Counted from the first letter of the stretch, positions 1 to 10,915 are shown. The stretch is DNA of 64,000 nucleotides from Pithys albifrons albifrons (GCF_047495875.1 NC_092474.1:4481001-4545000), one strand, 5' to 3'. A program made the numbers and translations. Notes: generated by a model not told the origin, from the sequence alone.

Positions 1-3000
1 TCTTGACACCTCTTTGATGGTGTGATCACGCTCTGAAGATTTCAGACTTTCATTTACTTCTTTGCATCTTGACTGCCCTAAAAAGGCATGACCTTAAGCA
101 CAGTTACAAACAACAGCTGAGAGATTTACTGCAAAGGGGCATTACCTTGAAAACTCTACCTAAGAAAGTTTGTATTCCAACACTTCAGGCAAATTTGCCA
201 TCATTCATAGAGTTTCAGGCTACTCCTTACAAGTCCCCTTTCCAGTGATGCTGGAAAGCTTTGTCAGTAGAGTTGAAACAGAAAACACAGAACTAAATCC
301 CAATTCACAATAAAATCTTCCTCCTTTCATCTCAATAAATACAGTTTATCAATACTTACTAATATTTGGCTTTTAAGTATAACGTTTTGCTGTTTATTAT
401 TTTATCTCATACAGATATTTAGTTCAAGAGTCAGACATATTGATGCATTAGAAAAGTGATTAAAGGGATGACATTTTATATCCCAAAGTCAGGCATTTAG
501 ACACATGCTTGAATGACCAGTTGTAATACAACTGCTGGGTATTTTACAAGGTAAGTACAGTGCCTAATAAACTTTAGGATCTACTACCAAATATGAAAAC
601 AAACTAAATTGGAATATTAATAGCACTATCACCATTTTGAAAGTGTTACATCCAGAAGAGAGATTAGCCACTAATAAAAACTCCATGCAGCTATAATTTA
701 GCATAATGCAAGTTCCTGCTGTGTTCCTAGCTAGCACTAACATGATGAAATTAAGAAAAAAAATGAAAATTTAGGAAGTTTTCCATAACAGTAGGGTATG
801 CCAGGCTACCGAACTTTCAAAATAAGATATAAAACCCCCCTCACTGCTTGATTAATTTAAAATTAGAATGAAACAATATTCAAAATGAAGAGCCTCAGTT
901 TCCACTGCAGTGTAATTAAAACAAGGACAGTATAAAGAAGAACAGAACCATGGCAGGTGCTGTACCAACCTATGGATGAACAGCTGTGTTGGCATTTCTG
1001 TTCAAACACTACTTCAGTACCCAACATTCTGGTAACTTTATGCCTCTTTCACATCTGCTCCTGTTCGGTAGTTCCTTGCACATATATATTCTTTGTGCAA
1101 AGGAATCCATCCTCTAGCTGTGCATCCTTAAACATTTTTTAGGGCTTACTGGGTCCTATACTTCTAATTTCTATGATTCTTCTTCTAGTTCACAGCTAGT
1201 GAGAAACTGAGAGTTCCCAGTTATCTATGCATTGTACAGTAAAGTAAATCTGTACATTTGTGTTCACATTTATTCTCCGATTCAAGCGATTAAAATAAAT
1301 AAATAAATCTTACTTCAAGCTCGTGAATACCTCCTATAGGCTATAAAGAGGCTTAAGCACATGCATTAGCACTTTGCTGAAAAGAGGTCATTTCCTGAAA
1401 GGAATATATATACACTTGGGATTTACTTATGTAAATACGATTTCACACACATACACTCCACCAGGGAACAGGCATCCAATAATTGGTATGTAAAACATGT
1501 GCTTGTACCTAAATGCAAGAGCACTTTTGCACACTGACTTTTATACATCCTGGTCTGACTAGAGGCATGGCTTAAATTAAATGCCAAGCTTCTTGCTTCA
1601 GTTTGAATGAATTAACATTATTGGCCAGATAATAACCCCAGCATAATGGCACACTGACGCCTAAGGCAACAGGATCAGGAGAATTTTCTTAGAAATTCAA
1701 GCCTGATAGGAGATGCTAATGAGTTTAGAGAAGTAAATATAGCTTTTTAAATAGCAAACGACAACTTGTCTATAACAGTAGGTTTCTCAGCACATTTACA
1801 AACGTTTTCACTTTCGAGCTATAAAGTGACTTTCATTTAGTTGGACTTCAGCTCTCAAGAACAATCACTATCCTCAAACATCAACAAAGACAGTGCAAAT
1901 ACTGGAGGGGAGCGCAAATGAAATGCTCATTAAGGCCTCACAAGGAAACTATACAAACACCTTATTAAATAAGTTTAATTAACTGGCTCTTTTCTATATC
2001 ATACAGTGCCCAGCAACGCTGAGAGGCAGATTCCCTGCTCAGAAGCTCTGCTTTTCTTCCCTGAAGGAAAGTAATATTTTCTCTTTTATTCTCACAGAGC
2101 ACAGCCCCAAAGCCCCCAGCAGCAGCTGCTGGCAGGGGCACCACTCCTGACTTCAAGTGGGGCAGTCAGTGCTGACCCAGGTTCCAGATGGGAGAAACAG
2201 GTTAAGGAGGTTGGGTTGTTTATGAACTCTCACTGTAGCACTTTCTCCCACCTTTAAAAAGCAGCCTAACCTCCTATTTCTCTTCTACTGACATTTTCAG
2301 AAAGAAAACATTCAAATATTGGTGCCAAACTCATATATTAAGTCTAATGCAAACGCTTATTGGAGAGGATGCATTTGTGACTGTCAAAGCTGCCCCAGAA
2401 AATGACAGACTCTCTTTACAAACCTTAATCCCCTGCAACCTCTGAAGATGAGCACGAAGCTGATATAATTCTCACCTCCAGGCTACAGCAATCAAAACAG
2501 TAACCTGTATTTTGGATTTTTCACATCAGCACTTTCAGAGCATGTGAAGTCACCAGGATGTCCATTGATTTTAATGTACATTAAAATGACCGGCATTAAG
2601 AGGCCAGGCAATTTTCTGCCAAGTATTTTGTTTTCCCTGCCGACTGGGGTGGGAAAAGTCCCTTTATGAATTGCTACTGATTCCGCTCTTGCTTCACTCT
2701 TGAGATACTTCCGTATCTCTCACGGCTGCCTCTACAATCAACTACCCTGGGAGAGAGGTTGGCAGGACTGGACCAAACTAAACAATGAAGAGCCTTTTAG
2801 GAGTAATCTTCTTACGGCAGTCAAAGAGCACCACTAATACCAGCAGGATAAAAAGCAAAATTATTTTTTTATTCCTAGGAATGGCAACAACAGCAGGAAT
2901 TACAGATAGCTTAATAAGTTTCCACCACCACGCCCCCCCCTCCCCTAAAAGGGGGAGAAGGGCTTATTTCAATAACACATCCACAGCCATCGTGGTCTGA

Positions 3001-3540
3001 GCAAGAAAACAAGAAGCACTGAGACACAGCAGTCACCTACTGTTCTGCACAGAAACCCCTATTGGGATCATGCACTATTTGCATCCCTGAATCACTTCAG
3101 AGATTTGCCTTTGTCAAAGGGACTCTCTGATCATAGAAGTTCAGGCATAAGAAAAAACAGCAGATCATTCAAACGACCTCTCTGGCTAAGCCAAACCTGG
3201 CTGCTCACTGTCCCTTTAATCAAGATAACAAGCACCTGGTGACAGGGCTTCTATCCAGGCTCTCGAGCTACCAGCGCACAACTCCAGTATCATTTAAAGG
3301 AGGCTATTCCTGAACACTGTAACTGTTCTGCTCTTAGAGCTTTCACTGTTCCCCAAATTCCGTTCCATGCTGGGACATCCCTTCCCACAGAGAAGCTCCT
3401 TTAACAAGACGCAGTAATTAAGATGCGTTTGTAAGATCATCGTCGTTCAGGAAGGGAGAAAGGAAACTTTCCCTGCTTCCCATGTTAGTCAAATGGAAGC
3501 TTGCATCGTTTCCCACCATTAAAATGAACAGCGGAGAGAG
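1..3540. other. AT-rich non-coding stretch, probable first intron of the minus-strand gene
   Basis: No open frame here has coding character; the longest are short and unrecognised. If the signal-peptide exon at 3774-3819 is real, this DNA is the start of its intron 1. Small items seen are an AAAT run at 1293-1308, a perfect octamer ATTTGCAT at 3077-3084, and a strong-looking plus-strand splice donor (AAG then GTAAGT) near 550. The frames upstream of that donor are stopped, so I do not call an exon. I recognise no transposon in this stretch. Confidence 0.45.
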
Positions 3541-3773
3541 AATTGAGGGCGGGGGGGCAGCGAAATGTTAAAACAACAGAGGGAACAGCGGCAGCATTTA
3601 AAGGAAAAGGCACGGGGAAAGAGGAGGAAAGGGTATTTCAGTTCGCACGGCGGGCAACAAGACACTTCGCTCGGGAAGGAGTTGGAGCCGCCGCAGCCCG
3701 TGCGCGATCAACTGGTGCCTCCGCTCCGCTGCGAGCCGCGGCCGCCCCCCTTCCCCGCCGAACCCCCGCTTAC

Positions 3774-3819
3774 CTCCGCAGAGCAGCGCTCCGAGCAGCA
3801 GCCTGGCAGCCCCCGCCAT
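3774..3819 (-). CDS. Candidate first coding exon encoding a signal peptide (gene not identified)
   Basis: On the minus strand an ATG at 3819-3817 has G at -3 and G at +4, a good vertebrate start context. It opens 15 codons, MAGAARLLLGALLCG: a small/basic start, then a Leu-rich hydrophobic core and a Cys-Gly end. This is a typical secretory signal peptide or signal-anchor beginning. After one further base the sequence is GTAAGC (intron from 3773 downward), a strong donor, giving a phase-1 intron. A separate signal-peptide exon ending in phase 1 is common in extracellular modular proteins such as immunoglobulin-domain receptors and adhesion molecules, so a secreted or membrane product is inferred. 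The rest of the gene would lie to the left, outside the window. I cannot name the gene from 15 residues. Reading on past the donor gives Arg/Gly-rich sequence of non-coding look. Confidence 0.6.
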
Positions 3820-3888
3820 GCCGAGGGGCCGCGGGCAGGTCCCGGGGCAGGTCCCGGCGCGGCCCGGGGGGCTCCTCCGCCGCCGCCG

Positions 3889-3918
3889 TTAGCGCTGCGC
3901 TCCAGCCGCCCGCGCCAT
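3889..3918 (-). other. Upstream ORF in the probable 5' leader of the minus-strand gene
   Basis: On the minus strand an ATG at 3918-3916 opens nine codons (MARAAGAQR) and stops at TAA, 3891-3889, about 70 bases before the main ATG at 3819. If transcription starts further upstream, ribosomes would meet it first. Such uORFs usually lower translation of the main frame and may allow reinitiation. Its presence in the mature mRNA depends on an unmapped transcription start. Confidence 0.4.
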
Positions 3919-3989
3919 CGCCGCGCTCCGCCCGCAGCCCGCGCCCCGCAGCGCCGCCCGGCCCCGCCGTGCCGGCCCCGCCGCCCGCG

Positions 3990-4010
3990 CTACCCCCGGG
4001 CAGCGCCCAT
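3990..4010 (-). other. Second short upstream ORF on the minus strand
   Basis: A minus-strand ATG at 4010-4008 opens six codons (MGAARG) before a TAG at 3992-3990. It would be a second, more distal uORF if the leader reaches this far. It is also the end of a longer open frame from 4475, which I take to be a by-product of the island's base composition. Confidence 0.3.
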
Positions 4011-4212
4011 GGCCGAGGGTGCCCCGGCACCGCTGAGCGCTCCCCGGGCAAAACTTTTCCAAGGGCGGCGGAGGTGCGGGGGCTGGCGCGTCCCCGCGGC
4101 CGCTCGTCCGGCTGCGCTGCCCCGCTGGCCCCGAGCGCCCTCCGCCGCCTCCCCGCCTCGCTGAGGGGCCGCGGCCGCGCCGCGCTCAGACACTTTTGCC
4201 TCAGCCAAGGCA

Positions 4213-4237
4213 GGGAGGGAGGGATGGAGGGAGGGGG
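4213..4237 (+). promoter_or_regulatory. G-quadruplex motif in the CpG island
   Basis: Five runs of at least three guanines (4213-4215, 4217-4219, 4221-4223, 4228-4230 and 4232 onward) are separated by loops of 1, 1, about 4 and 1 bases. This fits the classic G3+N1-7 quadruplex pattern with one spare run. It lies about 55 bases before the plus-strand ATG at 4291, and would be in the template for transcripts running to the left. Confidence 0.65.
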
Positions 4238-4290
4238 CACCGCCGAGCCCCACCCTCGGGGGGCGTGCGGAGACGGGCACAGAGGGAGCG

Positions 4291-4367
4291 ATGGAGCGGG
4301 ACGCGGCCCCGGCCCCGCGGGAGGAGCCGGGCGAGGTGACACCGGCTGGGAGCGCCGGGGCACGAAG
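4291..4367 (+). CDS. Candidate first coding exon of a rightward transcript (unidentified)
   Basis: A plus-strand ATG at 4291 has G at -3 and G at +4. It reads MERDAAPAPREEPGE up to 4335, where GAG is followed by GTGACA (possible donor, phase 0), and stays open to 4367, where AAG is followed by GTATGA (a better donor, phase 2). Read without splicing, the frame stops at a TAA ending at 4470. The peptide is Pro/Ala/Glu-rich with no signal peptide and matches nothing I recognise, so it could equally be 5' untranslated sequence with a chance ATG. Any following exon would lie across the 59 kb of AT-rich DNA to the right, or beyond it. No exon there is convincing. Confidence 0.25.
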
Positions 4368-4460
4368 GTATGAGGGGCTTCTGCCGAGCGGACAAGGCAG
4401 GGAGGCGAGAGGTTCCTCCCCACATCGTTGGCCCGGCCCGGCGCTCCTGCTTCCCCCAGC

Positions 4461-7400
4461 CCTGCTGTAAAGCAACGCTCGGTAAAAAGAGTAAACCTAA
4501 AGAAAAGAGCCCTGTCAAACACGGGACTTCGCTGTGCGCGTTTCCCTCCAGAGAGGGGCAACCCCCGGCCAACCAGGTTGGCCTACCTGGATTTCACCCA
4601 GGTCGGCCCTGGCATCGCCTCCTCAGCCTCTTGGTTTGCCTTTTTGTGCCACATTTTCAGTTGCGTCTTCTAAACATAATTCACAGGCAGCGTTTTCATC
4701 CATATTCATGTAGTCTGATGCTTTCCCCTTGGGTATCCTGGATAACTTCAGCTGGTGTCTCTTCCTCCTTCTTGTGGCAAAAGTGTAAATATTTGTGTCC
4801 TAACAGTAAACATACTTTTAACAATATTTACTGCAGCTGAGCCACGTAGCAAGCAAGGGGCAGGTTAGTAAGAAGTAGAGAATATTTGAAATATTTTAGT
4901 CTAAGAGTGCAGGAATCACCTAAGCAGGGAAACAACACCACTCTATGACAAAGCAGCACCTTAAAATGGTGGCTTATTTTACAATCTGCTGCTTTTATCC
5001 TGAGAAATGGGGAGTCTGATCTTTCAGGCAGGTACAGCCAGTCCTCAGCAACTGGCTAATCAACCAAAATCAGTGAGGTTCTCTCTCTCTCTGTAGTCAG
5101 TTCATGAAGCAGGTGTCAAAGATTATCAATAGATATTGCCCTAAATAAAATGAGAAAAACATATATTGGCTGATTCTTAAAAGCCTATTGTTGATGCAAG
5201 ACATTATTCCCAATCAGATAAGCCATGTCAAGAAAGGGTACCTTAGAAAAGAGATTTCCAAGTAGGAAGAGCAGAGAACTTTGTCAGGAGTGCACTTTGT
5301 ACTGTCGTGGCTTACATTATTTTGTTGTCAGTAGCAGCTCATTCAAATGTGGAAAAAGCAGAATGGTTGAAATTCTAACATATTTTTTTTCACACGACTG
5401 TAAAGAAGCATTTCTTGGTGAAAAACTCATTGAAAAATGTGTAACAGCTTTAGTCTCTTCTGCTTGATTGTAGATCTTGCCAGACACTACAAATACTTGT
5501 TAGATTAGTTTAAATATAAGAATCCAGCAGTCAACAGTAAAACACAGCAGCTGTCAGACATTTATGTCCTGCACTTGAATCTGGAGATAATGTAGACAAT
5601 TCATCTCCTTTATAAGAGAAAGCAGAGACAGTGACAAGAAATGCTATTTCTTTCTAAGGCAACTTTTACTAAGGGACCAAAAGCCAATCCTATCATCATT
5701 CATAAACTATCAGCATCAGACTCCTTTGAATTATGAAGAAAATTTCAGTATGATGACGAAACATGAGATTATTCAGAAATACTGACAGTAGAGAAGTTCT
5801 GTTTACCAAGTTCAAACTGTTGTGTACATGTATTTGCATAACATGCTCTGAAGAAAGTTTTGGAAGTTGCATATTGAACCCATTGGCTGAGATTTTTATG
5901 GGTAAGAGGTGTAAGTCAGATAACAAGGTGATGAAAATGGTAAAGGACCCTGGACAGAATAAATTTGGCTACAATTATGACTCCTGTGAAATTTGATTTC
6001 TTTCAGATACAGTAATTCAGTACCAGAATTTTCCATACAAGCTCTGCCTGAGATGATTTGTTTAGACTTGCATTTTCAAAGGGAACCAAAGGTGGTAAGT
6101 ACACAAACCACACTTCAATTCAAAGAACCCAGATAATTTATTTCTTAATGCATTTATAATGAAATGTATGGGTTGCTATGAACAGCTTATGCAACAGCAC
6201 AATTAACATCAAGCACTAAAACAGAGAAATGTGTCTGAAGGCAGGGGAGAGGAAAGGAAACTGTAACACTGGGATGAAATAATACAGAAAATGTCATTAC
6301 TTGCCTTTGATACGGTCCAAAATACGTCTCTAAACATGTAAGCAAAGGCATTCTGCATATGTTAAAGTATTTGTAATTCTGAATCTGTTTGGATTTTTGT
6401 GATGGTTTATGGCTCCAGAGTGGGTTTGTACTTTTAAAGTAAGATTCTGACATTTCATTCATGGTGATTATTATGCTGCTCCTCAGTTAGCCAGTTGACC
6501 TTAAGGGTAGTTTGCACAACTATAGAAGATGAACAGAGATGAATTTGGTCCTAAGAGTTTGATTCTGTTCACACTGAAGTTTATGGAAATTTCATCCCCA
6601 AGTCCAGTTCTTACCTTGTCCAAGGGTTACTCAAGTGAGCAAGGGGAATTGGTTAGGGATTTTTGTTTAGTAATGATATTTCAAGGCATTTGTCCTGAAT
6701 ATAGTAAATGAATAGCATGATCTTAATTTTGAATAGCGTGTAACTTAATTTTCCATAGATTTTGTCACAAAATATTTTTTGTGTTTGACTTGTAGCACAT
6801 ATTTTATTAACAGATACTTTTAGTGTGGTTAAACAACTTTGTTTCTCTGCAGGAATCACAGGAGGGTAAGTTTTGAAATCCTTATGGGCTCTCATAAGGA
6901 TTTCAAAAGGGTAACCCCAAAATTTTCAGTCTAACACATGGCATATTCCCTGCACTAAGTGTAAAGAAATAAAGAACATGCTGAGAAGCAGGGGGAGTGG
7001 GAATGAGCCAAAGTTGACTTCTTAGGGTCAGTCAGCCTCCAATAATTTTCATGTGTACCATATAATGCACTTGAGGCTGAAAATGGAACCTTTGAGGTCT
7101 TTCACAGTCCCCTCTTCATATTTTGCCACCCACAATGCTGAAGTCACATGCCAATTCACTGACCCAGTGCTAAAAAATGAAAACAGAAAGAAAAATCCAT
7201 CAAATCAAAGCTCCTATTTCCATGTGCAGCCAGCAATTGCTGGTGGAACTCTCCAAACCTGACACGGAGGTGTTGTGTACAATTTGTATTTTGTTGATGC
7301 ATCTGTTGCACCCATGCAGAAGTTCTGTGCATCTGATATATCTCACAAATGTTTCTCAGGTGAAAAAATGATCATATAACATTTTTTGTAGGTGATTGAG

Positions 7401-9360
7401 TGTTGCAATAGGTACTTACAGCTACCCAAATTGCTATTTTTTGTAAGGCAATGCAAAAGCTATAAAATTGTCTTATACTGTGCCTGGGATGTATAATGTT
7501 CATCATAAAATGGAAAAGATTTGAAGTACAAGATTTTACCTTTTTCTTAACAGGAAAATGTGGGGATTTAAGGGGGGAAATGAAAAAAATTTTGTGCTAT
7601 GTAGACTTTCAATATCAAAACAAAATCAAAAACTTGTCAACCAACACTAAGACTGGACTGGAAGCAAAAGTGTATCAGAAGGAATAACCTGGTAGAACAG
7701 GTGTTGGGGTTGTGATGTTGCAGCAGTTTAGCACTCATGACATACTTGAGTATAATAGACATTGCAGTCTGTAATTTTGATTTTAATCCCTGTGTAATGA
7801 AAAGTAATCTTTAACCACTACTCTGTAATTGAGCCAAAACCAAGGACTGTCCTCCACACGTGAGTGGGTTTGGGTGTGATCATTTGGCACTATGTCTGTT
7901 ACTCAAAGGCACATGTAACTTGTTCTTAGGTTTAGTTTGCCATATATTATTATCAGGGCACTACATCATACAAACAACTCTGTCTTTCAGTGTGACCTTA
8001 AGTCACCTACTCTGTCCCTCAATGTCCCTGTAGGTATAATGGGCTAATGATCCCAAGTAGTTTGTGTATGGACACAGAGGGAAAAGCTACCATATACATT
8101 CTATGTATTTAAATTAATAGGACTAGGTGAGTAAATACTTCTCATATTTAATGTGAGCCCCTCTGCTCACTCATTTGTAACTATTCAGAATAATACAACT
8201 CTCCAGTTAAACTCAGTGTCCATACAGAATTTGCATTCTATATTGTCCCATGTATACAGGACTCCAGTGGAAAGAAGGGGAGAGGGTGCATCCCAAATTG
8301 TGCCAGAGATCTGAAGTTTCATAAAGGAATAGAGTGCAGGTTTTTTAAAATATTCAGTTTTATCCCATCCTTGTACCTGGGTGCATTATCATCTCTCTTC
8401 TGTCTTCTGTGCTTTCTTTTGCTGTTAGGAGTATTGCCATTTAAAATGATTTTATTATACTTCAGTGTCAGCATCTCTCCTTGTAATAGAGATATAACTT
8501 GTATCTCTCACAGTTAGTCATTCGTGCTGCATACAGACAGCATTGCCTGGGCTTATCTTCAGTACATCTCAAATGTGTTTTTCTACCACAGTGCCTGGCA
8601 TTGTCATCTCTTGGGTTGACAGATGTTTTTAACACGGACTTGGGATCACAAGATACCATTATTAGTAAAAGGAACCGGTTCACCTGGCTGTGATCTTTCC
8701 TACTGCACAATATGTACCTATTTCACGTATCAAAAGTTTGGGGTGACATGATGAATACCCTTCAGCTTTAGATCTGAAGAGATGGCTTTTTGAACAGAAG
8801 ACCACTCCTCAAAAAGCAAATGAGTGTACACAAAACCACTAAATAGTCAAATCACTGATATAAAAGGGATTAAATTTGTGGCCTTCCATCATGCCATTTG
8901 ACATTACTCCCAAAATGAAGTAAACTTTGGTAGCAATGGAGACAAAACGCCATGTGGCTAACATAGTTTTAGGTATTTATTGTCTAATTCTATTCACACT
9001 AAGTTTAGTAAAGTAAGTTTAGAAGTATCTTTCCTGTAACTTTCTCATTTGCCAAATTTATCAATGAGAAGCTTCTTGGAAACAGGTCCAGGAAGGCAAT
9101 GGACATATCCCTTAAAATGGGGCATTTGATACAAAGCATATCTGGATCTGTGAATCTTTTCAACACTTGAATTTCTGGTTGCAAAGGCTTCACCTCACAC
9201 ATCAGCTTTAGAAAAGTCATGCCATGAGCTAGATACAAATTTAACCTCTGTACTTACATAAAAAATAATTATGTGCATGCAAAAGCTCTTCCAAAATTTT
9301 CAACATGGGAAATTTTTTGAGGAACTGATCTCTTTCCTCAATGTGCCAAGGATGTCTAAA
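4461..9360. other. AT-rich non-coding stretch
   Basis: No exon, RNA gene or dated transposon could be supported. The open frames present are short, do not resemble known proteins, and occur at the density expected by chance. The one structured item is the perfect hairpin at 6871-6908, listed separately. A short CT run sits near 5082-5094. The stretch is either intron of a rightward gene or intergenic DNA. Confidence 0.45.
6871..6908. repeat. Perfect 16-bp inverted repeat (hairpin) flanked by GGGTAA direct repeats
   Basis: The left arm TTTTGAAATCCTTATG (6871-6886) and right arm CATAAGGATTTCAAAA (6893-6908) are exact reverse complements across a 6-base loop. GGGTAA occurs immediately outside both arms (6864-6869 and 6909-6914). 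The arms are AT-rich, so the hairpin is only moderately stable, but a flawless 16-bp stem is rare by chance. No T-run makes it terminator-like and no coding sequence lies in it. Confidence 0.85.
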
Positions 9361-9610
9361 GTAGTAGAAGCTGCATTGGGTCAGACCAAAGGGTCACCTG
9401 GTCTGTTTCTGGCAGTGGCCAAAACTGGGTGCCTTGGGAAGAGTATCTGAGAAAAAGTGTGCAGAGATGATTCTTTCCCAGGCTGGGAATATTTGAAGCT
9501 CAGGGAATTCCCAAGCCAACAATTGTATCAATATCTTTGATATACTTTTCTCCTCTGAATTTCTCCCAGTTTTTTTTAGCCAGTCTACATTTTTGAGTAT
9601 CCACAAATCT
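9361..9610 (-). mobile_element. Ancient, strongly diverged CR1-family fragment (3' end)
   Basis: The left edge contains GGGTCAGACCAAAGGGTC and, a little later, GGCAGTGGCC, then a CCCAGGCTGGGAATATTTGAAG-like segment and a TTTTCTCCTCTGAATTTCTCCC segment. From memory this order matches the reverse complement of 3'-end sequence of old CR1 families shared by turtles, crocodilians and birds. It is clearly different from the younger CR1 copies elsewhere in this window. The 5' part is missing and indels are frequent. The exact subfamily cannot be given without a library comparison. Confidence 0.65.
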
Positions 9611-9635
9611 GGTACCTATTCTATAAACCAATACC

Positions 9636-9710
9636 AGTGGTCTGGTATTGATTATTGATACATAATTGATACATAATGATTGGCCCATTATTGATACATA
9701 ATTAATGATG
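9636..9710. repeat. Short degenerate tandem repeat of a TTGATACATAA unit
   Basis: Variants of TTGATACATAA recur three times, with related TATTGATTATTGAT text, across about 75 AT-rich bases just right of the old CR1 fragment. The spacing is irregular, so this is a small slippage or duplication product rather than a satellite. Confidence 0.5.
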
Positions 9711-10232
9711 CCATGTTCCTTAATTGTTTTCATTTCAAAACTGTGATAACTATATTATAATGATCAGATTTCAAGACATCCACACTTGTAGAAAATACTC
9801 AATAACCAGTAATATTTGGGACTACTAGCTTGCAGAGACATAAAACACCAATATAACTTCATCATTTGAGGACATGAAATGTGACAGAAACTGTTAAATG
9901 TTTGTTTTTATGCAGCAAATACACTGAAATGCCTGGCAGTATTTTTTTTTCTCATCTGCAATGATTCTTCTCTTTGTTTCCTTGTTCTATCCAAGTATTA
10001 TAACCTGGGACTACATACTCTTGAAAAGGACCATGCTGGACTGATTATGAGCTGTAGATTCTATTGCAATACAAGTCTCCAAACCAATAATGTCTGTGTC
10101 TTATATAGCATTTTTCATGTGTATATTTTGCAGCATTTACATATATAAATAATCCTTGGAAAAATTAATCCACAAGTATTTCTGATCCCTTTTACTCCTT
10201 GGTTTACATTTATTTGCATAAAGAAAAATAAA

Positions 10233-10292
10233 TCAGAGAATCACAGAATATGCTGAGTTGGAAGGGAACCACAAGGGAGGACCATCCCTAAG
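10233..10292 (-). mobile_element. CR1 3'-end fragment
   Basis: TCAGAGAATCACAGAATATG followed by CTGAGTTGGAAGGGAACCAC is the reverse complement of the bird CR1 3' tail and the conserved bases before it. Only about 60 bases are recognisable. The copy at 47164-47232 carries nearly the same sequence and looks like the same subfamily. Confidence 0.75.
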
Positions 10293-10510
10293 AAAAACAC
10301 CATGTGCTGACTTGCTTCCAGTTTTAGGACAACTCGTTGTCTGCACATGTACTTACTAACTTAAACAAAAATTCTGTCAAATATCTGTTGCAAAGGTGCT
10401 TGCCACTTTCCCACCACACATTTGGAATTGCTCAAAACGCTTTGAAACACTCAAGCCACATCTGTTGCAGGCTGCATCCTGAAAAAGGATACCTACTTCA
10501 AAGCGGATAA

Positions 10511-10915
10511 ATGGCTAATCCGGGCGAACCCCTTGACACTGGGCTAGAGTTCAACCCTTGCTTTGAACACGTGGTTACAATTACCGGTCCCTGCAGTTGC
10601 GTTTCAGCACCCTCAGTCTGCTGTGAGCGCGCCTGGGATTGTCATATTATTCCTGTATCCTGGGACAGCCGCGACGGAGGGAGAGGCGCCGGCCGGCAGC
10701 GGGGACACATCTCTTCGAAGGCTCATTTCGCGCGGGGTTGCTCTGACCGTGTTGTATCCCGAGGGTTGGGATAACGGGATGCTCCCGGGATGGGTTGGCA
10801 GTGCCCGCAGCGCCCCCTGGTGCCGAGCGACGCGCGGTGCCCCCTCTGGAATCGCCGCGTCCCGTTGGTTGCAGCGGCACAGCCAAACCCTCCGCGCCGC
10901 TCCCCGAGCGTGATG
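10511..10915. promoter_or_regulatory. Second CpG-rich patch (weak CpG island, possible promoter or insulator)
   Basis: Base composition changes abruptly from AT-rich to GC- and CpG-rich, most strongly from about 10660 to 10910 (CGCGACGG, GCGCCGGCCGGC, CGACGCGCGG and similar). A canonical E-box CACGTG lies at 10568-10573. No exon with convincing signals was found; open frames of 87 and 116 codons are explained by composition. It may be an alternative or enhancer promoter, or a CTCF-bound boundary (see the site at 10809-10823). Confidence 0.6.
10809..10823 (-). promoter_or_regulatory. CTCF-type binding site
   Basis: The minus strand reads GCACCAGGGGGCGCT, matching 14 of 15 positions of the vertebrate CTCF core CCASYAGRKGGCRSY. 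It sits inside the CpG-rich patch. A second, weaker match to the right half of the motif lies at 10836-10845 in the same orientation. Binding is inferred from the motif only. Confidence 0.7.

Larger units (their letters stand above)
3540..4460. promoter_or_regulatory. CpG-island promoter, probably divergent
   Basis: About 900 bases are extremely GC-rich and dense in CpG, in sharp contrast to the AT-rich, CpG-poor DNA on both sides. The island has GC-box-like sequence (GGGCGGGG near 3549), many CCGCC/GGCGG runs and no convincing TATA box, as expected for a vertebrate CpG-island promoter with dispersed start sites. A minus-strand ATG exon with a splice donor (3774-3819) and a plus-strand ATG exon with splice donors (4291-4367) point away from each other, which suggests divergent transcription. 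Long open frames on both strands here are a side effect of few AT-rich stop codons, not evidence of protein. Confidence 0.85.

Noticed and set aside
3543..4561. Very long open frames (up to 276 codons plus, 263 codons minus) in the CpG island
   Set aside because: They overlap on both strands and are Pro/Ala/Arg/Gly-rich low complexity. Stop codons are simply rare in such GC-rich sequence. Only the short spliceable ATG exons have signal support.
10511..10913. Open frames of 87 and 116 codons (plus) and 79 codons (minus) in the second CpG patch
   Set aside because: They overlap in different frames and strands, are explained by base composition, and contain no recognisable domain.
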